Of a stretch of DNA of 64,000 bases, positions 1 to 9,458 are shown piece by piece; position 1 is the stretch's first letter, and each line of letters opens with the position of its first letter. The stretch spans positions 310,001 to 374,000 of the forward strand of contig JAMWBK010000012.1 of the NCBI GenBank assembly GCA_029953675.1, read 5' to 3'. The stretch is from Rhodosorus marinus (taxonomy: Eukaryota > Rhodophyta > Stylonematophyceae > Stylonematales > Stylonemataceae). The notes below the pieces were generated by a model. The model was not told the origin of the DNA. It saw only the letters and a program-made list of their open reading frames with translations, and made no database searches. Made by a program: the position numbers and the translations under genes.

Positions 1-935
1 TCGCCACCGGCAACCATAACTTTGTCACCCGCCTCCAGGAATCTCATAGGTTTTTCAGTGCCGTCAGCTATCAACACGGTGGCATCCCCCGGGAAGCACA
101 CGGGTAATGAAGTCGGGGTTGGAGTGGGCGTGGCACTGGGTGATACAGCTGGTGACGAAGAATTCTCCGCAGGTGTATCAGTCGGTATGCCGGTCGGTGC
201 ATCAGTAGGAGCTTCAGTGGGAGCCTCAGTAAGAGCTTCAGAGGGGGCCACAGTAGGAGCTTCGGTGGAGACCTCAGTAGGTGTTTCGGCGTGATACTCA
301 GTAGGAACTCCAGTGGGAGCCACAGTAGAAGCTTCGGTGGGGATCTCAGTAGGAGCTTCGGTGGGAGGCTCAGTAAGAGCTTCGGTGGGAGGCACAGTAG
401 GAGCTATGGAAGGGATCGCAGTCGGAACTTCGGAGGGGGCCGCCGTAGGAGCTTCGGTGGGGGTCTCAGTAGCAGCTCCGGTGGGGACCTCAATAGCAGT
501 TCCGGCGGGGACCTCAGTAGAAACTTGAGTAGGGGCCTCAGTAGGAGCCTTACTCGCAGTTTCCGTTGGTGCTGGAGGTGCCGTGGGAAACCCAGTTTGT
601 CTCGCTTCACAGTCTCGCTCAGAATCCCTAATGATATCAATGACCAGTGGAGGAAGGCACCTGTCCAATTCCTCAAAAAAACAATCCAAAACCTGGAAGA
701 GCTCGTCGCAACAGACCATGGCATCGCCTACATCGCCGTCCCCGCCCACGATCTCAGTGGCGCACCGCTGAGAAAGCAGTCCAAGACATTGCTCAACCAG
801 CTCCTCACAATCAACCTGCCTCAACGCACTCACTACTCGCTTGAAATTGACACCATCTGGCGCACCATTCACACTCCCCAACACCAAAGCGCCTACCAAC
901 AACCACTTCCAGCTAAAAAACAGCCGAAAATTCAT
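1..935 (-). CDS. Secreted protein with Cys-rich head, TEAP-repeat linker and C-terminal Hint (Hog/intein-like) domain, 3' end outside window
   Basis: One open frame runs from the ATG at 935 to the left window edge. Residues 1-24 form a signal peptide (WLLVGALVLGSVNGA core). Residues 25-95 hold eight Cys, including a CC pair, so probably a small disulfide-bonded domain. From about residue 97 to 270 there is a Thr/Pro/Glu/Ala linker built from degenerate TEAPTEVP-like units, likely extended and O-glycosylated. At residue 280 the motif CFPGDATV begins, followed by an IADGTEKPMRFLEAGD-like stretch. This is the N-terminal block of Hint domains, where the first Cys performs the N-S acyl shift for self-cleavage. 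Hint domains of hedgehog proteins and inteins splice or cleave themselves; similar Hog-only proteins are known in protists, including red algae. The rest of the domain (TxxH block, terminal motif) lies beyond position 1, so activity cannot be judged. Plus-strand frames here are shadows of the repeat. Confidence 0.85.
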   Translation of the reverse strand, partial: MNFRLFFSWKWLLVGALVLGSVNGAPDGVNFKRVVSALRQVDCEELVEQCLGLLSQRCATEIVGGDGDVGDAMVCCDELFQVLDCFFEELDRCLPPLVIDIIRDSERDCEARQTGFPTAPPAPTETASKAPTEAPTQVSTEVPAGTAIEVPTGAATETPTEAPTAAPSEVPTAIPSIAPTVPPTEALTEPPTEAPTEIPTEASTVAPTGVPTEYHAETPTEVSTEAPTVAPSEALTEAPTEAPTDAPTGIPTDTPAENSSSPAVSPSATPTPTPTSLPVCFPGDATVLIADGTEKPMRFLEAGDKVMVAGG

Positions 936-1094
936 CCTAGGATGGCAAACCCAAATTTTTTTCAACAGAAACAAAACAACTTTCAGCCAGCCCACAGTTG
1001 CTCTCTCTTTCCCTCTTCCTCTCCATTACATACGTCCTCATCTCCCTCCCCGGTCGTCGATCACCCTCCCAACCCCCAACACCCCACCTGCTAC

Positions 1095-1101
1095 TTATAT
1101 A
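1095..1101 (-). promoter_or_regulatory. TATA box candidate of the Hint-domain gene
   Basis: TATATAA on the minus strand, about 160 bp upstream of the ATG at 935. A comparable TATATA lies upstream of two of the paralogous secreted-protein genes. Confidence 0.4.
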
Positions 1102-2085
1102 CACCTACGCGAACCGCATCCTCAACAAGAAGAGAAAAAGACATTCAGCACTTGAAGGGTCCATTTTATTCCTTTGCTATATAAAACATACCGCATTTGA
1201 CCGTTCACCCTCCCAAACTGGGACGTTGAGACTGACTATTTCCAATTCGTGAAAAAGTCTAATAATTACGGAAGTCTTTCATATTATGAATTTTGCCCGT
1301 TGCTAAGAAAGTAAATATTAGATGATTTGTGCAGCATACATTGAAGATCGCTAATTACTTCCTTTTTATGATTTCTTAAAACTCAGTTTATGTTTGTTTT
1401 TGTTCCATCTCCTTAATTTATTTATTATTTGGATCTAATAAAGCTGATTATTATAATAACTAGTAATGATTCGAGGCATTCCTTGATTATTTGTAAGAAA
1501 ACAAGTCCGTTCGGACAGTATTGATGAAAAAAGTAGAATATTTCTTTGTTTGTGCCCTTAGCGAAACTACATGTGTGCTTGCATTACCGACGCGCGACTA
1601 GAATCAGGGCAAGGGTGGACCGGCCGAAGCCCGGGTGTGAAGAGCCACAACGAGTCACAACGGGAAAAGGTAATATTTTGAACTGGAGGGGAGGTGGCGA
1701 ATAAGAAGACGGGCAGAGAAACGCCCAACACGTCGCTGCGGACGAGCACCCCCTGAAAAGTACTCTTGGAGAATCGTGATTAGGACGCATTCTATCCCAC
1801 TCCTAGCCTTCTATACATGGATTGCAAATTACTGCCCGCATAAAGAGATGTCACCACGAGTAAAACTATTAAACTAGCCTGTTAGAGTTATGCTAGACCA
1901 CCGGTCAGCCGAGAGCAGTTAAGAAGCGACCGTCAGCGAAGCACTTCCCGAGACACTTCCAGCCGAGAACTTCCGCCCTACCCAAGCGTTCCACTACGAA
2001 TCGATTTGAACCTCGTAGGGAGTTTGGATGTATGCGGCTGGGGAAGGTGCCTCGGTCATGGCTAAATCCGGGTTGAGACTATGCT
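1102..2085. other. Non-coding stretch
   Basis: No frame with protein-like composition and no recognisable repeat. The segment from 1260 to 1500 is AT-rich. It probably contains the upstream region of the Hint gene. Confidence 0.4.
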
Positions 2086-2235
2086 AGTTGGCGATATTCC
2101 AGCGACATGCTTTCCGAGGCGCGCCATCGGCGCCTGGAGTTGCATGCTTCCCTCCCTAGTTATTAGTTCATCTTCACGCCTTGCGTAGCGCTTCAGGCTA
2201 TCCTAGTAAAGTCCAGTGTTAACGATAATAAAGCC
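2086..2235 (+). mobile_element. Family-B LINE, 3' end fragment
   Basis: About 135 bp match the last codons and 3' UTR of family B (WRYSSDMLSEA... then stop, then CTTCACGCCTTGCGTAGCGC), followed by an AGTAAAGTCCAG tail start. Strongly 5'-truncated. Confidence 0.8.
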
Positions 2236-3083
2236 AGTGTTAACGATACGATCTGGAGAATAGGCATTCCAGCGCGGGACTGAGATCAGACTACAAAATA
2301 CTACAAGTGCGCAAAGTCTTAACAGCGTTACAGCGAACTAAATTGAGCTAAACTAGCTTGCTAATGGCACGGCATCGGAGCGAAATCCATCCCCTGGCCA
2401 GGGGGTCTAAGTGAGTTTAGAGCGAAAATAGAGTAGTGGTATTGCGCTGCGGTAATTAGCTGCCGAATAAAGGCTATGGGGAGCTTGTTCTTGGTAAGCG
2501 CCAAGCGCGTCTAACGTCGCAGCCGCTGTACCCGCGGAATAGTGATTAAAACGGTGGAGCTATGCCGCCTTGTATTAGAACTATCCATCTCGTTGGGCTT
2601 ATGCAGTCTCTCTAAGGCAACATTTGCAGCACCCCTCCCTCCTTCAAATCGATATCCTGCACCCAAGCAACGACTCTAGCAACGTCACGACGCCGTCATG
2701 ACGACGTCAGAACGTCACCAAGGTTCCAAGAGTTTCGTTGGAGACAATCCTCCCGAACGGTCGCGCTTTCCCCAACCCCCTCTCCCTCTCCATTTCTACA
2801 TCAACAACATGCCAATTTCATGAAACGTTTGTAAATTTTGGGTCAACAATCAATCTAACTTCGAATCCTTGACCCTCCCCTAAAGGTCGCGGTTTCATTC
2901 ATATCAATCAAACACATACGAAAATGGACCATTCTTACCAACCTCCCCCCTCCCACTGCGCACAAGTTAAATCGGCTGTTAAATTTTATTTTATTTCGAG
3001 AAAATAAGAAGAGGCAACTAGCTATACCTATACTAACCCCTCCGTATTCTTTCAAACAAACATCATCAATCAATATTCTAATA
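2236..3083. other. Non-coding stretch
   Basis: Nothing recognised. Contains a short run of 'agccagtgttaacgat' duplications at 2215-2250 directly behind the family-B tail, and pyrimidine-rich DNA around 2760-2960. Confidence 0.35.
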
Positions 3084-3576
3084 AATGTTTTGAATGAATT
3101 TGTTCAATCGGAGACTGAAAGAAAGAAACTCGAGGGGAAAAAAGACTATGCGCGGCGAAGATTGGGCGCCTCCACCATCAAAACAGCATTCATTCGCCAC
3201 AAGAAGGAACTTAAACGGGTAAACAACGAGGACATGCGGTCAAGGCGTTTCGCGGAACAATTCCCGAGCGAACGACAACCAACGGAATCCATAAACACAA
3301 AGCACTCAATGACCAGAGGTACTAGGCGATGCGCCAGAGCCGCAGCACGAATATCTGTGGGAGACAAAACCCCAAGCATATTTCAACTCTTTGCACGACA
3401 TCTCATATACTGACAGCGGTAAATCCACGGCGCTCTCCCGCAGCCAGCAAATAAAGACTAGTCCGAGGATTAGGAACAGCAAGATCAACGTGCGTCGTAC
3501 AGTGACTATCGCCATCGGTGACCACGACGTCAGCCACTCGGCGTTCATGATTTGGCAGTCTGCGAGAGGTGGACGA
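3084..3576 (-). mobile_element. Diverged family-A LINE, 3' part (old copy)
   Basis: Minus-strand translation recovers the endonuclease region (ending near 3575) through the conserved C-terminus (RLDRMSSLFTRLSSFLWRMN) and the 3' UTR with GAATGAAT tail. Multiple frameshifts and about 20-25 percent divergence from the young family-A copies by eye. Represents an older subfamily. Confidence 0.8.
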
Positions 3577-3709
3577 ATGTTTGATAAAAAGAGATTAACC
3601 AAAAATGCCTTAGATGTTGAAAATATTCATCCTATATTCTCTTATTTTGCCAATGGCAACCATGATCTGTGATGTATGTCATGGACAGGTGTCTATTATT
3701 TCGATCATC

Positions 3710-3921
3710 TGTTAGAACTCTTCTAACCAACTTGTCCTTTATTCCATTCTAGGTCTCAAGATCTAGCAATGCTAGGTCTTATATAGTCTTGGTTACTGTA
3801 AACTAAGACGTGCCTGACAGTAAAGTAGAAATACTAGCACACTAGCGTCTTACACTAAAGTAGGGATCTTACACTAAAGTAGGGAGTGTCTTACATAGAT
3901 TACACAGCTGTCGACGAATGG
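3710..3921 (-). repeat. 3' LTR of gypsy element, distal part
   Basis: Nearly identical to 9072-9280 in the 5' LTR, including three copies of a CACTAAAGTAGGG-like short repeat. The proximal 19 bp of this LTR are at 6442-6460, on the other side of the inserted LINE-U2 unit. Confidence 0.85.
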
Positions 3922-6250
3922 TTTAATCGGAGGCTGAAAAAAAAACCCCGAGGGGAAAAAAAGACTAAGCGCGGCGAAGTACTCGCGCCTCCAACATCAA
4001 AGCGGCATTCATGCGCCACAGCAGGAAACTTAAGCGGGTAAACAACGATTGAAGACGGTCAGGGCGTTCGCGGAACAACTCCCGAAGCCAGCGAGAACCA
4101 ACAGAGTCCATGAACCCAAAGCACTCAATGATCAGGGGTACCAAGCGATGTGCTAGTGCCGAAGCACGAACACCAGGGGAAGACAAAGCCCCCGCGTATT
4201 TGATCTCTTTGCGGCGTCTTATGCTGGCGGCGGCAGATCCACGGCGCTCCCCCGCAGCCGGGAGATAACGACTAGCTTGAGGGTTAGGAACAGCAAGATC
4301 AACGTATGTGGTACGGCGGCTGTCGTCACAGGTGATCACCAGGTCGGCTACACGGCGTTCATCATTTTGAAAGTCCGCGACGGGTAAAGGTTTCTCACGT
4401 TCGATTTCCAGACCGGCTTGCCGGACTATAGGCCGAAGTTCCCGGTATAACAGGTTCAAGATCCGTGTATGGCGGCGGGTTCGAGCACCTTTCACCGCCG
4501 GGCAACTAGCGAGCAGGTGGGCGCCAAAATCTGCGTTGTCTTCAGTCTGAGAGCAGAGAGGGCACAACGAACCCATCTCGTACGGCCAAGGGGGCTGATG
4601 TAAGCCGAGGTATAAGCGCAGTGAAGTACGCACTTCGAAATCCGACAGTGTGAGTGGCGGAAAGGCTGGTACGGTCATGAGCCACTGAGAGCTAATAACC
4701 CCTCCAAGACTACGTAGGCGGGCGCGAGCGCGAGAAGATGAGACCATCTGCGCGAGGAGTCGGCCATATGCAGCACGGTGCAAGTCCCAAGAAAGGATAT
4801 TTTGCAGCGCATCCGTGCGTGCTTGAGCTCGGCTCCCAGCGCGCTGGGAATCATCAGGAGGATCAACTGGAACTTCTTCTTCTGCGGCAACCACTGGGTC
4901 AATCTCCCCTAGAACAGGTTCAGGCGCAGGACGAATCCCCGGGGCGGAGCCTCGACAGCGGTCAAATACAGCTCGCCAGTCAGGAAGACGGGGTTGAACG
5001 GTTTCGGGGAGACTAGTACAGGAATTCAGGGCGGTTTGGAGCTCCAGAAACAAGTCTTGGGCGCTTTCCGGTACGCTGGGAAGCAAGACACCCCGCGAGA
5101 GGCTCGCCATCAAATTGCTGAACTTCGAGATACCCAAGCTGCTCAAAGTTGGAAGTGCGGTTCCCCAGGCCCCTACTGCGGCTGCAGGTTGGACCACAAC
5201 ACGGTTGAAGAGGCCCAGTCCCCCCAATCGCAATGGGAGGCCTACCTGGGCGCGCACAACATCACAGGTGGGTCGCGGCAGAGCGCTCAGCTCTTCATCG
5301 AGAAAATACCCCAGGTCACGGAAACTTTCAGCATCCGCACGAGTGGCCAACCACCGGCCCCAATGAGTTGGAAGTGAGCGAAGCCAATAGGTTAACCGCT
5401 GACTGCAACAATACCGAAACAGCAACAACGAGCACTGGAGAAAGCCCGGAGGTAGCCGTCGAAGCTCTGCAACCAGCTGTCTGTGCTTACCGAGGAGCTG
5501 CAGCAACTCGCCTTCAACGAAGGACGGCGACCCGTAGGGGATGCCTAAGTGGACAAAACCATCCGGTCTCCAAATATCCTGGAACGACGCAGGTACCTGC
5601 TGCTCTTGTGCAGCTACACCTCCCCAGTAGAACGATTTGTGATGATTAACCTCCAAGTCAACCCGCGAAGCCAAGGAGCGGAGACGATCATAAGCGAGCG
5701 CTAGAGTATCAGGGGGCCCCAGGAGGCACACGTCGTCGTGGTATGCAACCGTACGAACCAGCGGGAATTCAGAGCGAAGACAAAGCAAGACGAGTTGTAG
5801 TCCACAGGCATGTAGGAAAGGGGACAAGGGATCACCCTGTTGTACCCCTGTGCGCGCCGCAAACGTGTGTGAGGAAGCGCCAAGGGTGTCATAGGTAGCC
5901 CCACGACCAAGCGGAGAATAAAGTCTACTAACAAAGGGAAAGCCTACTGGGAAGACTTCGCGCACCACGTGCATGAGAGCCGGACGAGAGACGCGGTTGA
6001 ACGCATTGGTAAAATCTACAGAGAGGAGCCCAGAATCTGGGAGTACGCCATTTCCGAACGGAGTAAAACAGACAACAACTCACAGCCACCACGATAGCCC
6101 ACGCCTAACTGCACGTGCCCAAAGAAACGGCGGGATTCGGGAACCAGGATTTTCACTAACCATCGCGCCGCCAATTTGCGGACCACCTCAACCAAGCCAA
6201 TAGGGCGAATAGCAGGGCTCGAGGCCGTGTGGCCGGAGGGGAGTAAAAGA
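3918..6250 (-). mobile_element. Family-A LINE, 5'-truncated within RT, longest copy in window
   Basis: The copy starts on the minus strand right after the U2 sequence (6250) in the RT domain (PAIRPIGLVEVVRKL, then GYRGGCE) and reaches the 3' UTR: stop, T-tract, CCCCTCGGGG hairpin, T-tract, CAGCCTCCGATTAAACCATTCG. A frameshift lies near 5990, so the upstream RT motifs are in another frame. The 5' ORF region is absent. It lies inside the gypsy 3' LTR. Confidence 0.9.
3965..5974 (-). CDS. LINE family-A polyprotein, C-terminal two-thirds: RT palm/thumb, CCHC knuckle, restriction-like endonuclease
   Basis: 669 codons remain open. Residues 40-60 hold the RT block TGVQQGDPLSPFLHA (motif B). Residues 78-81 are YHDD, the catalytic box, with His where most LINEs have Ala or Val. 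The thumb follows. Later come a Pro/Glu-rich linker, a CPLC...H...C knuckle (CX2CX11HX4C), and a restriction-like endonuclease core with ADLVIT, YVDLAVPNP and RRKEIKYAG. That order (RT, CCHC, endonuclease at the C-terminus) is typical of the R2/NeSL/CRE-type early-branching LINEs, which nick target DNA and prime reverse transcription there. The chosen start is simply the first in-frame Met after the frameshift; the true N-terminus is lost. Confidence 0.85.
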   Translation of the reverse strand: MHVVREVFPVGFPFVSRLYSPLGRGATYDTLGASSHTFAARTGVQQGDPLSPFLHACGLQLVLLCLRSEFPLVRTVAYHDDVCLLGPPDTLALAYDRLRSLASRVDLEVNHHKSFYWGGVAAQEQQVPASFQDIWRPDGFVHLGIPYGSPSFVEGELLQLLGKHRQLVAELRRLPPGFLQCSLLLFRYCCSQRLTYWLRSLPTHWGRWLATRADAESFRDLGYFLDEELSALPRPTCDVVRAQVGLPLRLGGLGLFNRVVVQPAAAVGAWGTALPTLSSLGISKFSNLMASLSRGVLLPSVPESAQDLFLELQTALNSCTSLPETVQPRLPDWRAVFDRCRGSAPGIRPAPEPVLGEIDPVVAAEEEVPVDPPDDSQRAGSRAQARTDALQNILSWDLHRAAYGRLLAQMVSSSRARARLRSLGGVISSQWLMTVPAFPPLTLSDFEVRTSLRLYLGLHQPPWPYEMGSLCPLCSQTEDNADFGAHLLASCPAVKGARTRRHTRILNLLYRELRPIVRQAGLEIEREKPLPVADFQNDERRVADLVITCDDSRRTTYVDLAVPNPQASRYLPAAGERRGSAAASIRRRKEIKYAGALSSPGVRASALAHRLVPLIIECFGFMDSVGSRWLRELFRERPDRLQSLFTRLSFLLWRMNAALMLEARVLRRA

Positions 6251-6441
6251 GGTGCTCCGCAACAGAAAGCAGTGCAAAATCTGAGCAAAGCGCGGTAAAC
6301 GGGCGTGGCAAGCCACTAACCAAACATAGACCCCTCCAGAAAAATATTTGTAACAAAAGCATCTAAAATTTAGATGCATCAAGTTGTTACACTTGATAGA
6401 ACAGATACTACACTTGATCTTAGCCAAAAGGCCGAGAAGAT
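6251..6441 (-). ncRNA. U2: U2 spliceosomal RNA, full-length sequence (probable retrocopy fused to LINE)
   Basis: The minus strand from 6441 reads ATCTTCTCGGCCTTTTGGCT, then AAGATCAAGTGTAGTATCTG, the nearly invariant U2 5' end with the branchpoint-pairing GTAGTA at nt 31-36. Stem IIa follows (ATCAAG/CTTGAT), then a perfect stem IIb (GCATCTAAA...), an Sm-like site ATTTTTCTGG (6345-6336), a stem III with CTTG loop (GTGG/CCAC), and a long stem IV whose loop contains TTGCA, as in the U2B'' site. The 3' end GCACC is at 6251. Length is 191 nt, against about 188 in animals. Both arms of each stem pair, so the sequence is structurally intact. Its placement inside an LTR, joined to a truncated LINE, argues it is a reverse-transcribed copy, and no promoter of its own is expected. 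Confidence 0.93.
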
Positions 6442-6472
6442 GTCAGGGCAAGTTCTAACATTCCTCCCGCCG
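6442..6472 (-). repeat. Start of gypsy 3' LTR and polypurine tract
   Basis: TGTTAGAACTTGCCCTGACA at 6460-6441 equals the start of the 5' LTR at 9335 with one change. The purine tract GGCGGGAGGAA directly precedes it and would prime plus-strand synthesis. Confidence 0.8.
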
Positions 6473-8965
6473 AGTTTGGGGACAAACTCAAGAAGTTGAA
6501 GGTAGCGCGTCAAGCGCCTTGCGATAATTGAGGTAGTGTCGTAAGCGTCGTCGAGATTGTAGATCGGTGGGGTAGTCCGGCTCGGGAATCCAAGTCGCAT
6601 CAGTCCAGGATTCGTTTTCGCGTTAACATAGGAACTGTCGGATACCGGTAGCCGCATGGCGGACCCCCAATACCGACAGGATCGGTAACGTTGAATAGAG
6701 ATCCGATTGGAAAGGGATACTCCGTATCGGAGAATTCGGAGGACACGTAGGGACACCTTTTAGCAAGGAAACGTGAAATGTCGGATGTATCCGCATTTCA
6801 TCCGGTAACTGCAGAGTGTATGCCACATCAGAGTGTTTCTCGATCACGGGAAACGGGCCCAACCCATCGAGGTTGGAAGCGGGTTGGGCCCTCCAGTGAG
6901 AGATTCCGCGTTGACAAATAAACGTTGTCTCCGATATTGACGATTTTGGCATGACGTCGTGAATTTGCTTGTTCCGTGTATAACTTTTGCGCCAGGGCCA
7001 TAGATTTCCGTGCGTCAGCGAGGATTCGTTTTTGACGTTGCGAAAAGGCAGTAATAGCATCGGCCAGATTATGAATCGTAGTAGTAGGGGTTGAGGTGTC
7101 CAAATTGAGCCGCGGGTGCCCTCCTGTTAACAAGAAATATGGTGAATACCCGGTACTCGCTGAAGTATGATTATTATAAGCCAGTTGAAGCAGGGGTAAA
7201 CTCTGTACCCAAGTGTGGCTCGTACAACAGCATCTCAGCATAATCTGGAGGGTCTGATTGACGCGCTCTGTTTGCCCATCCGTTTCAGGGTGATATGCCG
7301 TCGACAGTAGGTGGTCAATCCCCATTATTCGCATTAGGTGGCGCCAGAATGTGGCGGTAACGACCTTATCACGATCAGTGACGAAACTTCGTGGTAGTCC
7401 GAACCACGTGATAATATTTTTCACGATTAGCGCTGCCACCTCTTCTGCAGTCACCGTCTTCGTTGTGGGGATGAACACGGCATACTTCGTAAGCCGGTCA
7501 ACGACCACCAGAATGGCATCGTATCCCTCGACGTTGGGAAATGCAGTGATGAAATCCATCGACCAATCAGAGGCCCGCTGTTCCGGTATTGGGAGGGGTT
7601 GTAGTTCCCCTTGATGCCGACGCAGCGGTTGTTCTCGTGTACAAACCGAGCATTGCTGGACGCGCGTGTAGATGTCCTTCCTCATGCTGGACCAGTAATA
7701 GCGTCGTCGCACCACACGGTAAGTAGCTTGTGCGCCAAAATGGCCTGACGTTAGAGACTGGTGGTGCCCATCGATGACCTCATTAACACGGCGTTCGGGT
7801 ACGCAAAGTCGTGCATGGAGGAATAATAGACCCTTTTTTCGTTGGAAACCCTCAAACTGGTCCGGGCTGCGAAATTGCGTGCAGAATTCTCGATCGGCTT
7901 GGTACTCTGGAATCCAATCGGCTTCCATCGTGACGCGGGTGGCTCGTAGTGCGTCGCGACTCAGTGCATCCGCGACGTTTATCTTGCCGCGTACGTATTG
8001 AACCTCAAAGGAGTAGGGTAGTAATATGTTCACGTACCGCGCCTGCCGACGAGTTAATGTCATCTGTGTTTGGAAGAAGCGTAGCGGGTTATGGTCCGTA
8101 CGCACAGTGAACTGTTGCCCATCAAGATACACGGACCACCTGCGGATGGCCAGGACGATAGCGTAGAGTTCTTTCTCGTACGTACTGTAGCGTTTCTCGG
8201 TGCTATTGAAGGATCGGGATATATACGCCACGGGCATCTCCTGATCCTGGCGGGTCTGGAATAGGATAGCACCCACCCCGCGGTCGCTTGCGTCCGTCTG
8301 CACGATGAAGGGGAGGATTGGATCAACCATGTACAGCATGGTGGTTGCTGATATGGCGGACTTTAATCCATCAAAGGCTTGTTGTGCGTTCGCGTGCCAA
8401 CCCCACTTTTGGTCTTTCTTCGTTAGCCTGTGGAGGGGCGCCGCCACCTGGGCAAAGTGTGGTACAAAGGGGCGCAAGAAGTTCGCGAAACCCATGAAGG
8501 CCCGTAGCTCCTTAACCGTCGTTGGCGTCCTCCAATTCTGAACTGCTTTGACCTTTTCCGGATCGGGACGTCGAGTGCCTCCCGCCAAGATTTGGCCTAG
8601 GTAGCAAACTTGGCGTAATCCAAAACCACACTTCGAATATTTGACGATCAGCTGATGCTGCTCGAGGCGTCGTAGCACCTTTCGAACATCGTCCTGGTGT
8701 TGTGTGTCATCTGGGGAATATACCAGAATGTCGTCAACGTATAACACCACGCACTGGTTGAGAAGATCATATAATACATCCGTCAAGTAGCGGATGAATG
8801 CCGAGGGCGCATTCTTCAACCCAAACGGCATGACATTCCACTGGTATTGTCCGAAGCACATGACAAAGGCCGTCTTCTCGCGTGATGCCTGTTCAATTGG
8901 CAACTGCCAATATCCCGAGCGGAGGTCTAACGTTGTGAAAACCCGCGCGCTGCTCAGGGATATTG
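6473..8965 (-). pseudogene. Ty3/gypsy pol: partial RT, RNase H, integrase
   Basis: The frame enters RT at SSARVFTTLDL near 8960, followed by SGYWQLPIE. YVDD lies about residue 55 of the main frame (8903-6828). RNase H follows with TDASDRGVGA and the downstream DHNPLRFF. Next come an HHCC zinc knuckle and an integrase core with the D, D, E triad (DWSMDFI, FVTDRDKV, ETDGQTERVN). After a frameshift near 6850 the C-terminal region continues in the frame 7060-6623 with YTLQLPDEMRIHPTFHVSLL, the usual link to the 3' LTR. Order RT-RNaseH-IN defines Ty3/gypsy. I see no chromodomain. Broken by 5' loss and frameshift. Confidence 0.9.
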
Positions 8966-9032
8966 GCAGTTGCCAATTGAACAGGCATCACGCGAGAAGA
9001 CGGCCTTTGTCACGTGCTTCGGACAATACCAG
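8841..9032. repeat. Foldback inverted repeat at the 5' breakpoint of gypsy pol
   Basis: Arms 8841-8916 and 8957-9032 are 76-bp inverted copies of the same RT segment with one visible mismatch, separated by 40 bp. The palindrome sits exactly where gag-protease-RT has been lost. Confidence 0.88.
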
Positions 9033-9071
9033 TAACCCCAGACTAACGTAACCCGCGCGCGATGAGACCAC

Positions 9072-9335
9072 TGTTAGAACTCTTCTAACCAACTTGTCCT
9101 TTACTCCATTCTAGGTCTCGAGATCTAGCAATGCTAGGTCTTATATAGTCTTGGTTACTGTAAACTAAGACGTGCCTGACAGTAAAGTAGAAATACTAGC
9201 ACACTAGCGTCTGACCCTAAAGTAGGGATCTTACACTAAAGTAGGGAGTGTCTTACACAGATTACACACCTGTCGAACGAATAGTTTAATCGGAGGCTGA
9301 AAAAAAGCCTGTCAGTGTCAGAGCAAGTTCTAACA
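9072..9335 (-). repeat. 5' LTR of gypsy element
   Basis: 264 bp beginning TGTTAGAAC and ending GTTCTAACA. It contains a 33-bp family-A LINE 3' tail (about 9274-9306) at the same position where the 3' LTR carries the full LINE-U2 insert. Confidence 0.85.
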
Positions 9336-9458
9336 CATCTGTGTGGAGGTTCTCGGAGTTCTAGCACGATCTTGAACCACTGAGTCCTTCTTTGAGTTTT
9401 CGTCAATAGTGAGTGGTGATGTCTTTACTAATGTTTACTAACGTATCTTCCTAACCTC

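Larger units (their letters stand above)
3710..9335 (-). mobile_element. Ty3/gypsy LTR retrotransposon, internally deleted, with nested LINE-U2 insert
   Basis: Outer ends are TGTTAGAAC and GTTCTAACA, the inverted termini of the LTR. The flanks are CATC on both sides (3706-3709 and 9336-9339), a 4-bp target duplication. The element reads on the minus strand: 5' LTR 9335-9072, possible primer-binding region just inside it, a foldback, pol from mid-RT to the integrase C-terminus, a purine tract GGCGGGAGGAA (6461-6471), then the 3' LTR starting at 6460 and interrupted by a composite LINE-U2 insertion before ending at 3710. Gag, protease and the start of RT are missing, so the element is not autonomous. 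Confidence 0.85.

Noticed and set aside
22-1184. Plus-strand frames rich in VGASVGAS or Ser/Arg repeats
   Set aside because: They are antisense shadows of the TEAP linker of the Hint gene; the minus frame has signal peptide, Cys pattern and Hint motif and stays open to the edge.
6156-6427. LINE-like peptide readings across the U2 sequence (for example ALLRFCTAFCCGA resembling the RT region)
   Set aside because: Stem III and stem IV pair over exactly this DNA and the U2 3' end GCACC is in place, so RNA structure explains it better; recognisable RT starts just after 6250.
3918-6441. Utopia-style site-specific insertion of a LINE into a U2 gene
   Set aside because: Utopia elements lie inside U2 with U2 sequence on both sides. 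Here U2 is complete, and the other LINE end is in LTR DNA.
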